Shown here: piece after piece, positions 35,906-44,053 of the stretch
How positions within the stretch are numbered: the first letter of the stretch is position 1
Layout of the letters: every line of letters starts with the position of its first letter
Assembly: GCF_023822065.1 (NCBI RefSeq)
Contig: NZ_CP084930.1
Span: forward strand, 3,178,001 to 3,242,000
Length of the DNA: 64,000 bases
From: Sphingomonas morindae
Lineage (GTDB): Bacteria; Pseudomonadota; Alphaproteobacteria; Sphingomonadales; Sphingomonadaceae
Reading direction: 5' to 3'
Made by a program: the position numbers and the translations under genes
Notes under the pieces: model-generated
The model's input: only the letters and a program-made list of their open reading frames with translations
Told to the model about the DNA's origin: nothing
The model's database searches: none

Positions 35906-38629
35906 TCAGGGATGGGAGGGAACAGACGCCTCGAACACGTAGCAATTGACGGTCTTTTTGGATCTCGAGCACTTGACCGCCTTGTACTCGACGAATTTGC
36001 GGACACGGCCGCCCTTCAGCAGCCTCTTCATCTCGGTCATGCCGCCCTGCCCGGGCAGCCTAAGGCCCGCGTGCGCGAGCCGCTGCTCCATCTGGACCAG
36101 ATTGACCGCGATCAGCGCCGGATTGCCGCTATGGTTGAGCGGCGTCATCGTCTCCGGCGGATCGCTGGCCGCCAGATGATCGAACAATTCCCAAAACTGC
36201 TCGACATGGGGATGATCATGCTCCGCCAGGCGCTGGCGCTCGTCGAGCATGGCGCCGATCAGCGCCTTGGCTTCGTCCACGCTCTCGTCGGGCAGGTTCG
36301 TCACGACCAGGCGCAGCGCGTCGAGCATGGCGGCGAGCTGGGCGTGGTTCTTGGCGAGGCGATCGTTGCGGATCCCCGGCCGCTCCAGAAAGGCGGCGTA
36401 GTGAGCCCGGAAGCGCTCGGCGTAGCGCTCGAGCACCTGCGCCTCGCGCCGGATGGCGTGAACGATGAAGCCCGACACGGCGTCGCGCTCGAAGCGGGTG
36501 ATGCGCTCGGACGCCGCGCGGGTGCGCGGACCCCAGCCCGTCTTGTCGAACCGCACCCCCATGATGCGTTCGCGCATCGCCGGCGATCCATCGACCGGAT
36601 CATTCTGCACGATCATTATCGCCCCCCGAAAGGGTGGCTCGAAGGTCTCCATGCCCGCGTTGGCGATCGCCCGCACGCGCACCGCACGACCATTATAGGC
36701 GGTCTTGAGCTCGTCCCACTCGAAGCGGCGGCCGTGCGGCGTCTCCTGGGCGCGATCGCCCTCGATCAGCACCACCGGCAGATTGCCCACCTGCCCGAGC
36801 GTGCGCGCGACGCCCACCGGCGAGGCCTTGATCGGGTCCAGCCCTTCGTAATTGCCGACGCGGCCGAGCAGCTTCCACAGAAAGGTGATGAGCGTCGTCT
36901 TGCCGGTGCCCGGCGGCCCGGTCACCTCGAGAAAGCCCAGGCTCTCCTGGGTGGCGCGGATCTGCTCGGCGAAGAGCGCGGTGAACCAGAAGGCCAGCAC
37001 CACCAGCCCCGGCGCGCCCCAGGCGTCGATCATCGGACCGACCCATTCGAGGTTCAGCCGATCCGGATCATAGGCGATCCTGAGCAGCCGATCGCTGGTG
37101 CGCAGCTTCACCGCCTGGGCGCCGAAGACGAAATAATCATCCTCGTTGATCTTCGCGACCTTGCCGCCGCTGACGCCGATATCGCCGAGCAGATAGGCTT
37201 TATGCTCGATCGAATAGCCGGTGAACTGGATCGCCTCGACGATGCGGATCGTCGCCCATTGGCGCTGCATCAGCCGGTCCAGCTGCGCGGTCGATCCGGT
37301 CCATTGCGCGCCGGGCGCGACCGAGGAGAGGCGCTTCTTGAACTCGGTTCCGGCGGAGCAGGCCGCGCCCGAGAAGGTGGCCCGGACCGCGTCGCGACGC
37401 GGCCGGCCCCGCTCATGCGGATAATCGACGCGGAAATAATAGGCGCCCTCGTCCATATTGGGATCGCGCTGAAAATAGAGGGTACGGAAGGTGCAGTTGG
37501 CGAGCTCGCTCACCTCGACAGCCTGGCGCGCGGCCAGCTCCCATTGCTGCTCGTGATCGAGGCCTTCAAGCGTCTCGGGGCTGTTCCGCGCGATGCTCTC
37601 GCGGGTCTGCTCGATCCGCTCGACCGAGAAGGAGGCCCAGAGCTGGCGCTGGTTGAACACCAGCGGGAAGGAGGTGGTCTTGAAGCGCTTGTAGATCAGG
37701 AAGGCCTTCTCGTCGGGCGTCCCGGCGATGGTGACATCGCCCGCCCAGAGATACGCCTCGCGGTCCTTGGCGGTGAGGCGGTCGGCGATCGCCAGATCGT
37801 TCCAGTCCTGCTTCTCGCCCTCGCCATCCACGCGCACCTGCGCGGCGCCGGCGATCCAGCCCTCCTCGCGCGCCCTGGCGACGAATTTGCGCGTGAATTC
37901 GACGCCGGCGGCGCCCTGGTCGAAGGCGAAGATCAGCTTGGGCGCCGGGCCCGGCTCGGCGCGCGCGGCGATGGCGGCGCGCAGCGCGGCGAGCGCGGCG
38001 GCGGGATAATTGCCGCACGTCATCGTCGAGACCGCGACGACGCCAGCCTGGCGCAGCGCGATCGCGTCGAAAATGCCTTCCGCTATCCAGATCTCGGACG
38101 CCGCGGCGAGCGTCTCCACCGTGTCGCCGGGATAGGCCCACCAATGGCCGGCGAAGCTTTTGCCAAAGGCGAAGATCGCCTTCTTGTCGCCGAACCGGCC
38201 GGGCTGGTCGATCAGCCGCTGCCACCATCCGCCGCCGGGCAGCGGGAAGCGGACGGCGGCCGACATGATCCCGAGATTGGGATCGCGATACAATTCCTGC
38301 GCATAGGCGCCGGCGAGCGGCTTGGTCTGGAAGCCGCGCGCATATTCCAGATAGGCGTCGGCCGCCGCGTTGGGCCGCTCGGGCGTCACCCGGTAGCGCC
38401 GGGACCAGTCGTCGAAGATCTCGGGATAGAGCGCCTTTGTCGGCTGCTCCCAGGCGCAGCTGTTGAGCCGGCCGCAGCGCAGCAGCCAGGGATGATCGGC
38501 GGGGGTGTAGAGACTGTCCTTCGCTCCGCATTGCGGGCATTTGCCCTTGCGGAGATAGGCGCCTTCCCGCTTCAGCCCATAATCGGCCTTGAGGCGGGCG
38601 GTCACGTCGCGGAGCAGATCGTCGCGCAA
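35906..38629 (-). CDS. phage Toprim primase-helicase
   Basis: 907-residue replication protein. A CHC2-like zinc finger (CPQCGAKDSL ... RCGRLNSCAWEQ, residues 31-60) is followed by a Toprim domain (IWIAEGIFDAIALRQAG near 180; LIFAFDQGAAG near 230) and, after a linker, an AAA-type helicase with Walker A VTGPPGTGKTTLI near 570 and VVLIEGDRAQE downstream. It replaces the gpA initiator of classical P2. The start is TTG 38629; GTG 38605 is an alternative. It is the largest gene of the leftward early operon. Confidence 0.88.
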   Translation of the reverse strand: MRDDLLRDVTARLKADYGLKREGAYLRKGKCPQCGAKDSLYTPADHPWLLRCGRLNSCAWEQPTKALYPEIFDDWSRRYRVTPERPNAAADAYLEYARGFQTKPLAGAYAQELYRDPNLGIMSAAVRFPLPGGGWWQRLIDQPGRFGDKKAIFAFGKSFAGHWWAYPGDTVETLAAASEIWIAEGIFDAIALRQAGVVAVSTMTCGNYPAAALAALRAAIAARAEPGPAPKLIFAFDQGAAGVEFTRKFVARAREEGWIAGAAQVRVDGEGEKQDWNDLAIADRLTAKDREAYLWAGDVTIAGTPDEKAFLIYKRFKTTSFPLVFNQRQLWASFSVERIEQTRESIARNSPETLEGLDHEQQWELAARQAVEVSELANCTFRTLYFQRDPNMDEGAYYFRVDYPHERGRPRRDAVRATFSGAACSAGTEFKKRLSSVAPGAQWTGSTAQLDRLMQRQWATIRIVEAIQFTGYSIEHKAYLLGDIGVSGGKVAKINEDDYFVFGAQAVKLRTSDRLLRIAYDPDRLNLEWVGPMIDAWGAPGLVVLAFWFTALFAEQIRATQESLGFLEVTGPPGTGKTTLITFLWKLLGRVGNYEGLDPIKASPVGVARTLGQVGNLPVVLIEGDRAQETPHGRRFEWDELKTAYNGRAVRVRAIANAGMETFEPPFRGAIMIVQNDPVDGSPAMRERIMGVRFDKTGWGPRTRAASERITRFERDAVSGFIVHAIRREAQVLERYAERFRAHYAAFLERPGIRNDRLAKNHAQLAAMLDALRLVVTNLPDESVDEAKALIGAMLDERQRLAEHDHPHVEQFWELFDHLAASDPPETMTPLNHSGNPALIAVNLVQMEQRLAHAGLRLPGQGGMTEMKRLLKGGRVRKFVEYKAVKCSRSKKTVNCYVFEASVPSHP

Positions 38630-38737
38630 AGTCTCGCTCTTCCGTGGGGCGATCCGCGCCCGATCCCGGAGGCGGGGCCGTGCCGCCGGGTCGGTCGCGT
38701 CGGGTGCGGGGTGAGGCGCTGGGCCGGCCGGGGCCGA

Positions 38738-39073
38738 TCAGCCGCTCATGATCGTCTCGTCGGCGCGCGGCGCCGCGTCGGCGTGATCGTCATTGGCCGG
38801 GCGCAGGGCGTTTTCATTGGCCGGGCGCGGCCGGGCGGCCCGCAGACCGGACGCGCCGAGCGGTAGCCGAACCTCGGGATTGGGCGTGCGACTGGCGACG
38901 ACGCTGTGGATGATGGCGAGCTGCGCGACGAAATGATGCCCGCAGGAATCATTCTCGCACCGGAACCGGATCTCTCGGCACAGGATGGTCATTTGCTCGC
39001 TGGTGCGGATCAGCGCGCGGGTGCCGCAATGCGGACAGGCCATGACGAGCCGGCGATGGATGACGCGCTTCAC
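38738..39073 (-). CDS. ogr: Ogr/Delta-like zinc-finger late transcription activator
   Basis: 111 residues. MACPHCGTRALIRTSEQMT and RFRCENDSCGHHFVAQLAIIHSV reproduce the four-cysteine Ogr/Delta pattern (CPxC ... RTS ... CxNxxCxxxFV). Ogr proteins recruit RNA polymerase to P2-type late promoters through dyad sites upstream of the start. Its likely targets here are the three CTTGT-N13-ACAAG palindromes. The start is GTG 39073, with AAAGGGGG upstream and a GTGA overlap with the previous gene; the ATG at 39043 lacks a Shine-Dalgarno. Placement in the early operon differs from P2, where ogr follows D. Confidence 0.85.
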   Translation of the reverse strand: MKRVIHRRLVMACPHCGTRALIRTSEQMTILCREIRFRCENDSCGHHFVAQLAIIHSVVASRTPNPEVRLPLGASGLRAARPRPANENALRPANDDHADAAPRADETIMSG

Positions 39074-39561
39074 AGGTTGGACCCCCTTTCCGCCCGCCCC
39101 GCGGAAGTGCCGGACAGGAAGCTCTTCAGCCGGCCGAGCAGCCGCGTGGTGGCGCCGCTCGCCTCCTCGGCCTCGGCGATGGCGTGGCGGATCGCGCCCG
39201 CCCCCGCGCCCGGCCGCGTGACGGCGATGCCGGTGGCGATCGCGTCGGCCGTCTCGCGCGCCACCGCCGCGAGATCCTCGGCCAGCCCGGCCGCGCAAGC
39301 GCGCGCCGCGAGGCTCTCGCTGTGCAGCTGGCGCGCATAGCTTTCCAGCATCGGGAAACCCGCGCCGCCGGCGGCGCGCCAGGCGAGATCCATCGCCTTG
39401 GCCTGGCCGAGCGAGGGCGTGGTGCGGCACTCGCTCTCGCTCCAATAGCGCACCGCCCGCTCCGAGCGGCCGACGAGATGGGCGAGGCGGGCATAGCCGA
39501 CGCGCCCCGCGATCAGCGCCACCGCCTGGGCGAAGCTGAGCGGCGCGCGGGGCTTGGTCAT
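39070..39561 (-). CDS. phage HTH protein, possible CII-type regulator
   Basis: 163 residues. The N-terminus has a probable helix-turn-helix, GYARLAHLVGRSERAVRYWSE (residues 21-41), then mostly helical, Ala-rich sequence (SLAARACAAGLAEDLAAVARETAD). It lies between the Cro-like and Ogr-like genes, each joined by a 4-bp overlap, the place where P2-like phages keep a cox- or CII-type function. The precise role is unknown. Confidence 0.7.
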   Translation of the reverse strand: MTKPRAPLSFAQAVALIAGRVGYARLAHLVGRSERAVRYWSESECRTTPSLGQAKAMDLAWRAAGGAGFPMLESYARQLHSESLAARACAAGLAEDLAAVARETADAIATGIAVTRPGAGAGAIRHAIAEAEEASGATTRLLGRLKSFLSGTSAGRAERGSNL

Positions 39562-39863
39562 GGGCGGCGCTGCGAAGGCGCCGCGTCTCCGCAGCGGACG
39601 CGAGCACCAGGGGCCGCTACGGCTTTCTTGGCCGAGCATGCGACGGGCGTGAATATGTCGGGACGGAGATCGTAGCGCGAAACGCCGGTGGCCGCCTCGA
39701 CCTTGAGCACATAGTGCCCCGGCAGCGGCGATCGGCGCTTTTTGAGCTGGGACAGGTTGCCGGGGGTGCATCCGCAGATCGCGGCAAGGCCGGTCCAGCT
39801 TCCCGCCGCCCGCGCGGCGGCCTCGAGCGCCCTAAAGGCCGTTCTCTGCCGATTGATGTCCAT
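39558..39863 (-). CDS. YdaS/Cro-like HTH regulator
   Basis: 101 residues. AARAAGSWTGLAAICGCTPGNLSQLKK is a Cro-type HTH, followed by LPGHYVLKVEAATGVSRYDLRPDIF, the C-terminal hallmark of the YdaS family (prophage Cro analogues, also called YdaS antitoxins). It is the first gene of the leftward early operon, divergent from the CI-like repressor, so it probably represses the immunity promoter. ATG 39863 is used; a TTG one codon upstream is possible. Confidence 0.85.
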   Translation of the reverse strand: MDINRQRTAFRALEAAARAAGSWTGLAAICGCTPGNLSQLKKRRSPLPGHYVLKVEAATGVSRYDLRPDIFTPVACSAKKAVAAPGARVRCGDAAPSQRRP

Positions 39864-39944
39864 CAACTTATTAAAGCAATACCAATGTAGCGTTGCAAGT
39901 GATTTGATATAGCATACTTAAGAATCCTCCTTAACAAGGAGAGC
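39864..39944. promoter_or_regulatory. divergent immunity control region with operator
   Basis: This 81-bp AT-rich gap separates the Cro-like (minus) and CI-like (plus) genes and must hold both early promoters. A dyad TTAAG-N7-CTTAA at 39918-39934 immediately precedes the CI Shine-Dalgarno (AAGGAGAG), well placed for autoregulation or Cro repression. No second perfect copy of the dyad is visible in the gap. Confidence 0.65.
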
Positions 39945-40616
39945 ATGCAGCAAGTTGACATAAGACGCCTTGCCGAAGCCATGGAAGCCGCCGGATTGGA
40001 TCAAACTGGCCTCGCCAAGCGCATTGGCTGCACTCCCAGCGCCATCAACCAAATCTTGCGCGGAAAAACCAAGAGGCCACGTCTTCTTCTGGAGATCGTT
40101 CAGGCTTTAGGCGTGACCTTGAGCTGGGTCCGAGGGCAGTCGGACTCTGGCGGGCCTGGGAGTCATCCAACGGATCATTTTCTAAGTGCGCCGGAGGCTG
40201 ATTTCGATCTGGTCAAAGTGGAGCTTCTTCCCACTTCGGCGGGCGCCGCTCGGGCGCCTCGGGGTTGGCTCGAGTCGCCCCGAGTCGCCATGTCGCGCCA
40301 CCTCATAGAGACGGTGCTCCGCGCCCATCCCTCCGACATGCTGGCCCTCGCGATCGAGGGCGATTCGATGGCGCCGCAATTCCTGCCCGGCGATCAGCTG
40401 CTGGTGGACAAACGCCGCCAGTCGATCTCGCAGCCCGGCGCCTTCTGCCTCTGGGATGGCGACGGACATGTCGTCAAGCTGCTCGAGCGCGTCGCGGGCA
40501 GCGACCCGCCACGGGTGCGCGTGCTCAGCCGCAACCCGATCTACGGCGCGACCGAGCGTTTGGTCGCGGACGTGACGATCCTGGGTCGGGTCGTCTGGTT
40601 CAGCCGGCGCGTGTGA
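39945..40616 (+). CDS. CI/LexA-type S24 phage repressor
   Basis: 223 residues. An N-terminal HTH (LDQTGLAKRIGCTPSAINQILRG, residues 18-40) is joined to an S24 peptidase domain. The catalytic dyad is intact: Ser141 in IEGDSMAPQFLPGD and Lys178 in GHVVKLLERV. An Ala-Gly bond at residues 99-100 (TSAGAARA) is a possible RecA-stimulated autocleavage site. It is thus expected to keep lysogeny and be inactivated during the SOS response. Its stop overlaps the GTG start of a second S24-like gene. Confidence 0.92.
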   Translation: MQQVDIRRLAEAMEAAGLDQTGLAKRIGCTPSAINQILRGKTKRPRLLLEIVQALGVTLSWVRGQSDSGGPGSHPTDHFLSAPEADFDLVKVELLPTSAGAARAPRGWLESPRVAMSRHLIETVLRAHPSDMLALAIEGDSMAPQFLPGDQLLVDKRRQSISQPGAFCLWDGDGHVVKLLERVAGSDPPRVRVLSRNPIYGATERLVADVTILGRVVWFSRRV

Positions 40617-41317
40617 CGACCCGCGGCGCCTCGCCCGGTCCCCCGCCCCAGTGGAGCGGACCGGCGCGTCCTTTCACGATCATCGGCTCTCGCGTCGCGC
40701 AACGGCTCCAAGCCGTTGGCCATACGCAGGCCAGCCTCGCGCGGCGACTATCGATTACCCAACCGACGATCGCCAGGCTTGTCGCCGGCAAGAGCGCCGG
40801 CTCGGCGCATCTGCATCGCATCGCGCGCGAATTGCAGACAACCCCGGCGTACCTGACAGGCGAGACGGATGACCCGTCGCTCAGCGCGCTTCCCTGTCCC
40901 ACGCCAGCGCTGGTCGCCGAGCAGATCGACGCGGTGATGATTCTGGAGATCGCACTCGATCCGGCCGAGCAGCAAGGGGCCGGTACGCCGCGCTTCTGGC
41001 CGCGCGCCTGGCTCGACGCGCTCACCGATGGCGAGGCGGATCAGCTGCGCGCGGTGCGCCAGCGGGGCGACGCCATGGCGCCCGCGCTGGTCGATGGCGA
41101 TCTGGTGCTGATCGATCGCGGCGCGCGCGCCGGCGCGCACCAGGACGCGATCTGGCTGACGATCACGGCGGGGGCCGCCGCGCTGCGCCGGGTCCGCTTT
41201 CTCGATGGCGATCGCCTCGAGCTTCTGGCGGACAACCCCGCCATCCCCGCCCGAGCGCTGGCCGCCGACGCGGTGACGCTGCTCGGCCAGCTCTGCGCGG
41301 TCGTGCGAAGAGGGTAG
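40613..41317 (+). CDS. second HTH-S24 repressor paralogue with dead peptidase site
   Basis: 234 residues. The HTH is HTQASLARRLSITQPTIARLVAGKS, followed by an S24-fold domain. The Ser of the GDSM motif is Ala (RGDAMAPALVDGDLVLIDR, Ala154, codon 41072-41074), and the usual Lys of the dyad falls in RRVRFLDGDR with Arg instead. It therefore should not self-cleave. The GTG start overlaps the CI stop (GTGA), so the two are coexpressed. It may act as a constitutive or heterodimeric repressor insensitive to SOS; this is inference. Confidence 0.8.
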   Translation: MTTRGASPGPPPQWSGPARPFTIIGSRVAQRLQAVGHTQASLARRLSITQPTIARLVAGKSAGSAHLHRIARELQTTPAYLTGETDDPSLSALPCPTPALVAEQIDAVMILEIALDPAEQQGAGTPRFWPRAWLDALTDGEADQLRAVRQRGDAMAPALVDGDLVLIDRGARAGAHQDAIWLTITAGAAALRRVRFLDGDRLELLADNPAIPARALAADAVTLLGQLCAVVRRG

Positions 41318-41344
41318 CCCTTGGAAGCCAATCACGACGAGCGC

Positions 41345-41398
41345 GTGCCCGACACAATGATGATCCCAGGTCGCCCCGTGTGCTTCAGCCGGCGCGTG
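41345..41398 (+). pseudogene. remnant of an S24 repressor 3' end
   Basis: These bases translate as VPDTMMIPGRPVCFSRRV, aligning with the C-terminus VADVTILGRVVWFSRRV of the CI-like repressor. The last 15 bases (41384-41398) are identical to 40599-40613. No start, stop or other domain remains. It looks like the tail of an older or recombined CI gene left at the entry point of the downstream cargo gene. Confidence 0.6.
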
Positions 41399-41409
41399 CA
41401 ATATCGCCC

Positions 41410-42636
41410 ATGAGAAGCTTTACAATTAAGCGGCCATACAGGACAATGGATCAGTCATCACGCGATCGCTATGTTGATAATGTTTTGGAGAGGCTTATCA
41501 TGTCGGATGAAGTCGCATCGCTTCTAAAAAGTCTCAGCTTGGTGACGGTCCCGGACGATGAGGTTAGCCCAGTCGTGCGCAACGTCATAGACGAGTTTAA
41601 GTCCTCAAAGTCATTTCTTTGGCGAATATATGGATCTAAAAAAGGGAGCAGCCCAATATTCCTTGTGGCCGACTCTCCTGCTTTCCAGGCGGCGGCTTCA
41701 TCACTAAAAAAATGTGATGTTATCATCATATTCTCAGGAGTCGAGCCAATACTGGATAGTATATGCAGTGCTCTGCTGTCGAGTAAATCTCTGTTTCCGG
41801 CTATGGGTCCCGTGCCAGACACGGTTTCTGAGTCAATCTATTCACCATCAGACTGTGTCGAAAAGGTTTACTTTCCCAGCGCCCAGCTTTCCGGAGACAG
41901 GAAAGTTCTCAAGGACAAGCTTGTGTTTCTCATTTTGTATTGCATGCTTGCCCACGAAACGACACACATAATGAATGGTCATCTTGACCTGTTTCAGGCG
42001 AGGTCCGGTGAGCGCTGCTTGATGGAGTTTGGTCCTTCGAGCAAAAACGTGACAAGCTTGGAACGGCAAACGCTTGAGTGGGATGCAGATGTCGGCGCAG
42101 CGGAGATGATGCTCCGCTTTGCTCTTGATCCCGAGATTACCACCGTGTCCGGACGATCCAAATGGACCATCAAGCCTCTGGGCCGCTTCGGCGATGCCGA
42201 TACAAGCATCCATATGGCTTTGGCCGCAACCACAATCTTGGCGCTTGTACTAACGATGTCCAAAGGCTCAGAAGAGTCTTATGGTGACGACCATTCTCAC
42301 CCTCATGGCGTACATCGTGGGCATCACGCCCACGTCGCGCTCGAACACTTTCTTAGCTTCAGGACCGGATTCAACCGGCGGGATAGCAGCGACCAAAGAC
42401 TTTTCAATAGCGTCATAGAAGCGTGGTATCAGGTATTCTATCAATATTTGGATGAAAGTTTTTCTCCAGCCTGGTCTGTGGATGGTCTGAGACGCGCAGC
42501 TGGCAGATTCGAAGAGTATAAGAAACAATGGAGCATTCTGCATCCAGATCTCCAAGCTCATAGTCGCGGTGTAACAATAGCGCCCGCCTCTCCGCAGGTT
42601 CATCCTGCGCATCCGCAATCAGGGATACTCGGCTAA
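41410..42636 (+). CDS. HExxH zinc-metallopeptidase-like cargo protein
   Basis: 408 residues, not recognised as a named family. A zincin signature AHETTHIMNGH places HExxH at His182-His186, and LEWDADVGAAEMM offers Glu223 as a third ligand, an M48-like spacing. A hydrophobic stretch (MALAATTILALVLTM, about 260-275) and a His-rich segment (HSHPHGVHRGHHAH) follow. The gene is clearly more AT-rich than its neighbours and uses rarer codons, indicating recent transfer. It converges on gpD (17-bp gap). The start could also be ATG 41446. A role as defence, toxin or host-range cargo is plausible but unproven. Confidence 0.75.
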   Translation: MRSFTIKRPYRTMDQSSRDRYVDNVLERLIMSDEVASLLKSLSLVTVPDDEVSPVVRNVIDEFKSSKSFLWRIYGSKKGSSPIFLVADSPAFQAAASSLKKCDVIIIFSGVEPILDSICSALLSSKSLFPAMGPVPDTVSESIYSPSDCVEKVYFPSAQLSGDRKVLKDKLVFLILYCMLAHETTHIMNGHLDLFQARSGERCLMEFGPSSKNVTSLERQTLEWDADVGAAEMMLRFALDPEITTVSGRSKWTIKPLGRFGDADTSIHMALAATTILALVLTMSKGSEESYGDDHSHPHGVHRGHHAHVALEHFLSFRTGFNRRDSSDQRLFNSVIEAWYQVFYQYLDESFSPAWSVDGLRRAAGRFEEYKKQWSILHPDLQAHSRGVTIAPASPQVHPAHPQSGILG

Positions 42637-42653
42637 AGCCCGCGATCTGTCGC

Positions 42654-43661
42654 CTACGACACCCCCTCCATCTCCAGCGTCGTCAGCAGCGCGCCGCCTT
42701 CCGCCAGCATGTGGACCGCGCGCGTGATGAGCCATGGTCGCGCGTCGATCTCGGGGCGGAAGCCGCGCGGCGTCACCCGCTGTTCGGGCGCGAGCTCGGG
42801 GCGGCCGAGCGCCAGGTCGAAGCGGAGCGTGCGGGTCGCGCGGGCGAGCCGGGCATGCTCGGCCTCGGCGGCGGCGCGGGCCTCGGCCTCGGAGGCGTGA
42901 ACGCGGGCGAGCCGCTTGCGGCGCCCCTCCCCGCCCGCGTGGACGAGATGGCGTCGCGCGGCGCCGAGATCGTGCCAGGCGGCGGTGACGCCGGTCACCG
43001 CCTCCTTCCGCTCGATCGTCAAGCCGTAACGATCGCCATCGCTCCGCCGGATCGTCATCGAAGGCAGCGCCTGGCCGGTGGCGGTGACGCCCGCGCTCGT
43101 GGGCGCCAGGATCAGCGCGCCATGCTTGATCGTCGCGACCGCGTCGTGCGCGCGGCCGAGGCGACGGAGCAGCGCCATGTCGCTCTCGCGCGATTGCGCC
43201 ACGATCGAGACGGGCACGCCGGCGAGCGACGCGGCGCAGCGCGGGGTGAGCCCGTTCCGGCCGGCGATGTCGGCCACCACCTGGCCGAGCGTCGTCGCGC
43301 GCCAGCTCGTCTCGCGCCGGGTGGTCAGCGCGCCGGTCATGTCGGCCGCGCGCGCGCGGACGATCAGCTGGTCGGGCGGCCCGCCATGCTCGAGCGTGTC
43401 GATCACGAAGCGGCCCTTCTCGACCAGGCCGGCGGTGACGCCGCCGCCGCCGCGCGCCCAGCCCAGCTGGAGCGTGATCGTGGCGCCGATCGGCGGCAGC
43501 GCCAGCCCATGGTCGCTGTCGTCGAGCGTGATCTCCAGCGTGTCCGCCTCCTCGCCCCGCGCCTCGGTAAGGCTGAGCGCCGACAGGCGCGGCCGGATCT
43601 TGGGGCTCACATCCTTGCCGTCGATGGTCAGCCGGAAGTCAGGCAGGGGCACGATGCTCAT
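42654..43661 (-). CDS. D: phage late control protein D (tail)
   Basis: 335-residue gpD family protein, the tail hub/baseplate component homologous to T4 gp27-type hubs. It begins IVPLPDFRLTIDGKDVSPKIRPRLSALSLTE, the typical opening, and ends with WLITRAVHMLAEGGALLTTLEME. The ATG overlaps the gpU stop (ATGA). It is the last gene of the V-W-FI-FII-U-D late operon. Confidence 0.92.
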   Translation of the reverse strand: MSIVPLPDFRLTIDGKDVSPKIRPRLSALSLTEARGEEADTLEITLDDSDHGLALPPIGATITLQLGWARGGGGVTAGLVEKGRFVIDTLEHGGPPDQLIVRARAADMTGALTTRRETSWRATTLGQVVADIAGRNGLTPRCAASLAGVPVSIVAQSRESDMALLRRLGRAHDAVATIKHGALILAPTSAGVTATGQALPSMTIRRSDGDRYGLTIERKEAVTGVTAAWHDLGAARRHLVHAGGEGRRKRLARVHASEAEARAAAEAEHARLARATRTLRFDLALGRPELAPEQRVTPRGFRPEIDARPWLITRAVHMLAEGGALLTTLEMEGVS

Positions 43662-44053
43662 CGCGGCGCCCTTCCGTCCGTCACGCGCGCGAGGTCGATC
43701 GAGAAGTCGATGCGGCGCGGCGTGCCATCGGGCCAGAAGTCGGTATGGCGCTCGTCGAGGCGCTCGAGGACGAAGTCGCCATAGACAGTGCCGGCGGCGC
43801 AGACGAGCGGCGCCGCCTCGCCCTGATCGGCCATCGCGCGCAGCGTGTCGAGCGACACGCGGCCATCGGCGATCGCCTGATAGACAGCACCGCTGAGCGT
43901 AATGGTGTCGTCGCCTGGTCCCACGAACTGCACCGCGTCCCGCGCACCGACGCGCGGGGTGCGCGCGAAGCGCCACTCGGAGCGGCGTTGCAGCTCATCA
44001 TAGGCGAGCGTCGCCAGCTCGAAGGCGAACAGGCCGAGCGAGAGCAGCGCCAT
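43658..44053 (-). CDS. U: phage tail protein U
   Basis: 131-residue gpU family tail-terminator/assembly protein. MALLSLGLFAFELATLAYDELQRR, VGPGDDTITLSGAVY and DGTPRRIDFSIDLARV are diagnostic. It overlaps D downstream by 4 bp and the major tail tube gene upstream by 1 bp (TGATG). In P2, genes E and T lie between FII and U; here they are absent. Confidence 0.92.
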   Translation of the reverse strand: MALLSLGLFAFELATLAYDELQRRSEWRFARTPRVGARDAVQFVGPGDDTITLSGAVYQAIADGRVSLDTLRAMADQGEAAPLVCAAGTVYGDFVLERLDERHTDFWPDGTPRRIDFSIDLARVTDGRAPR

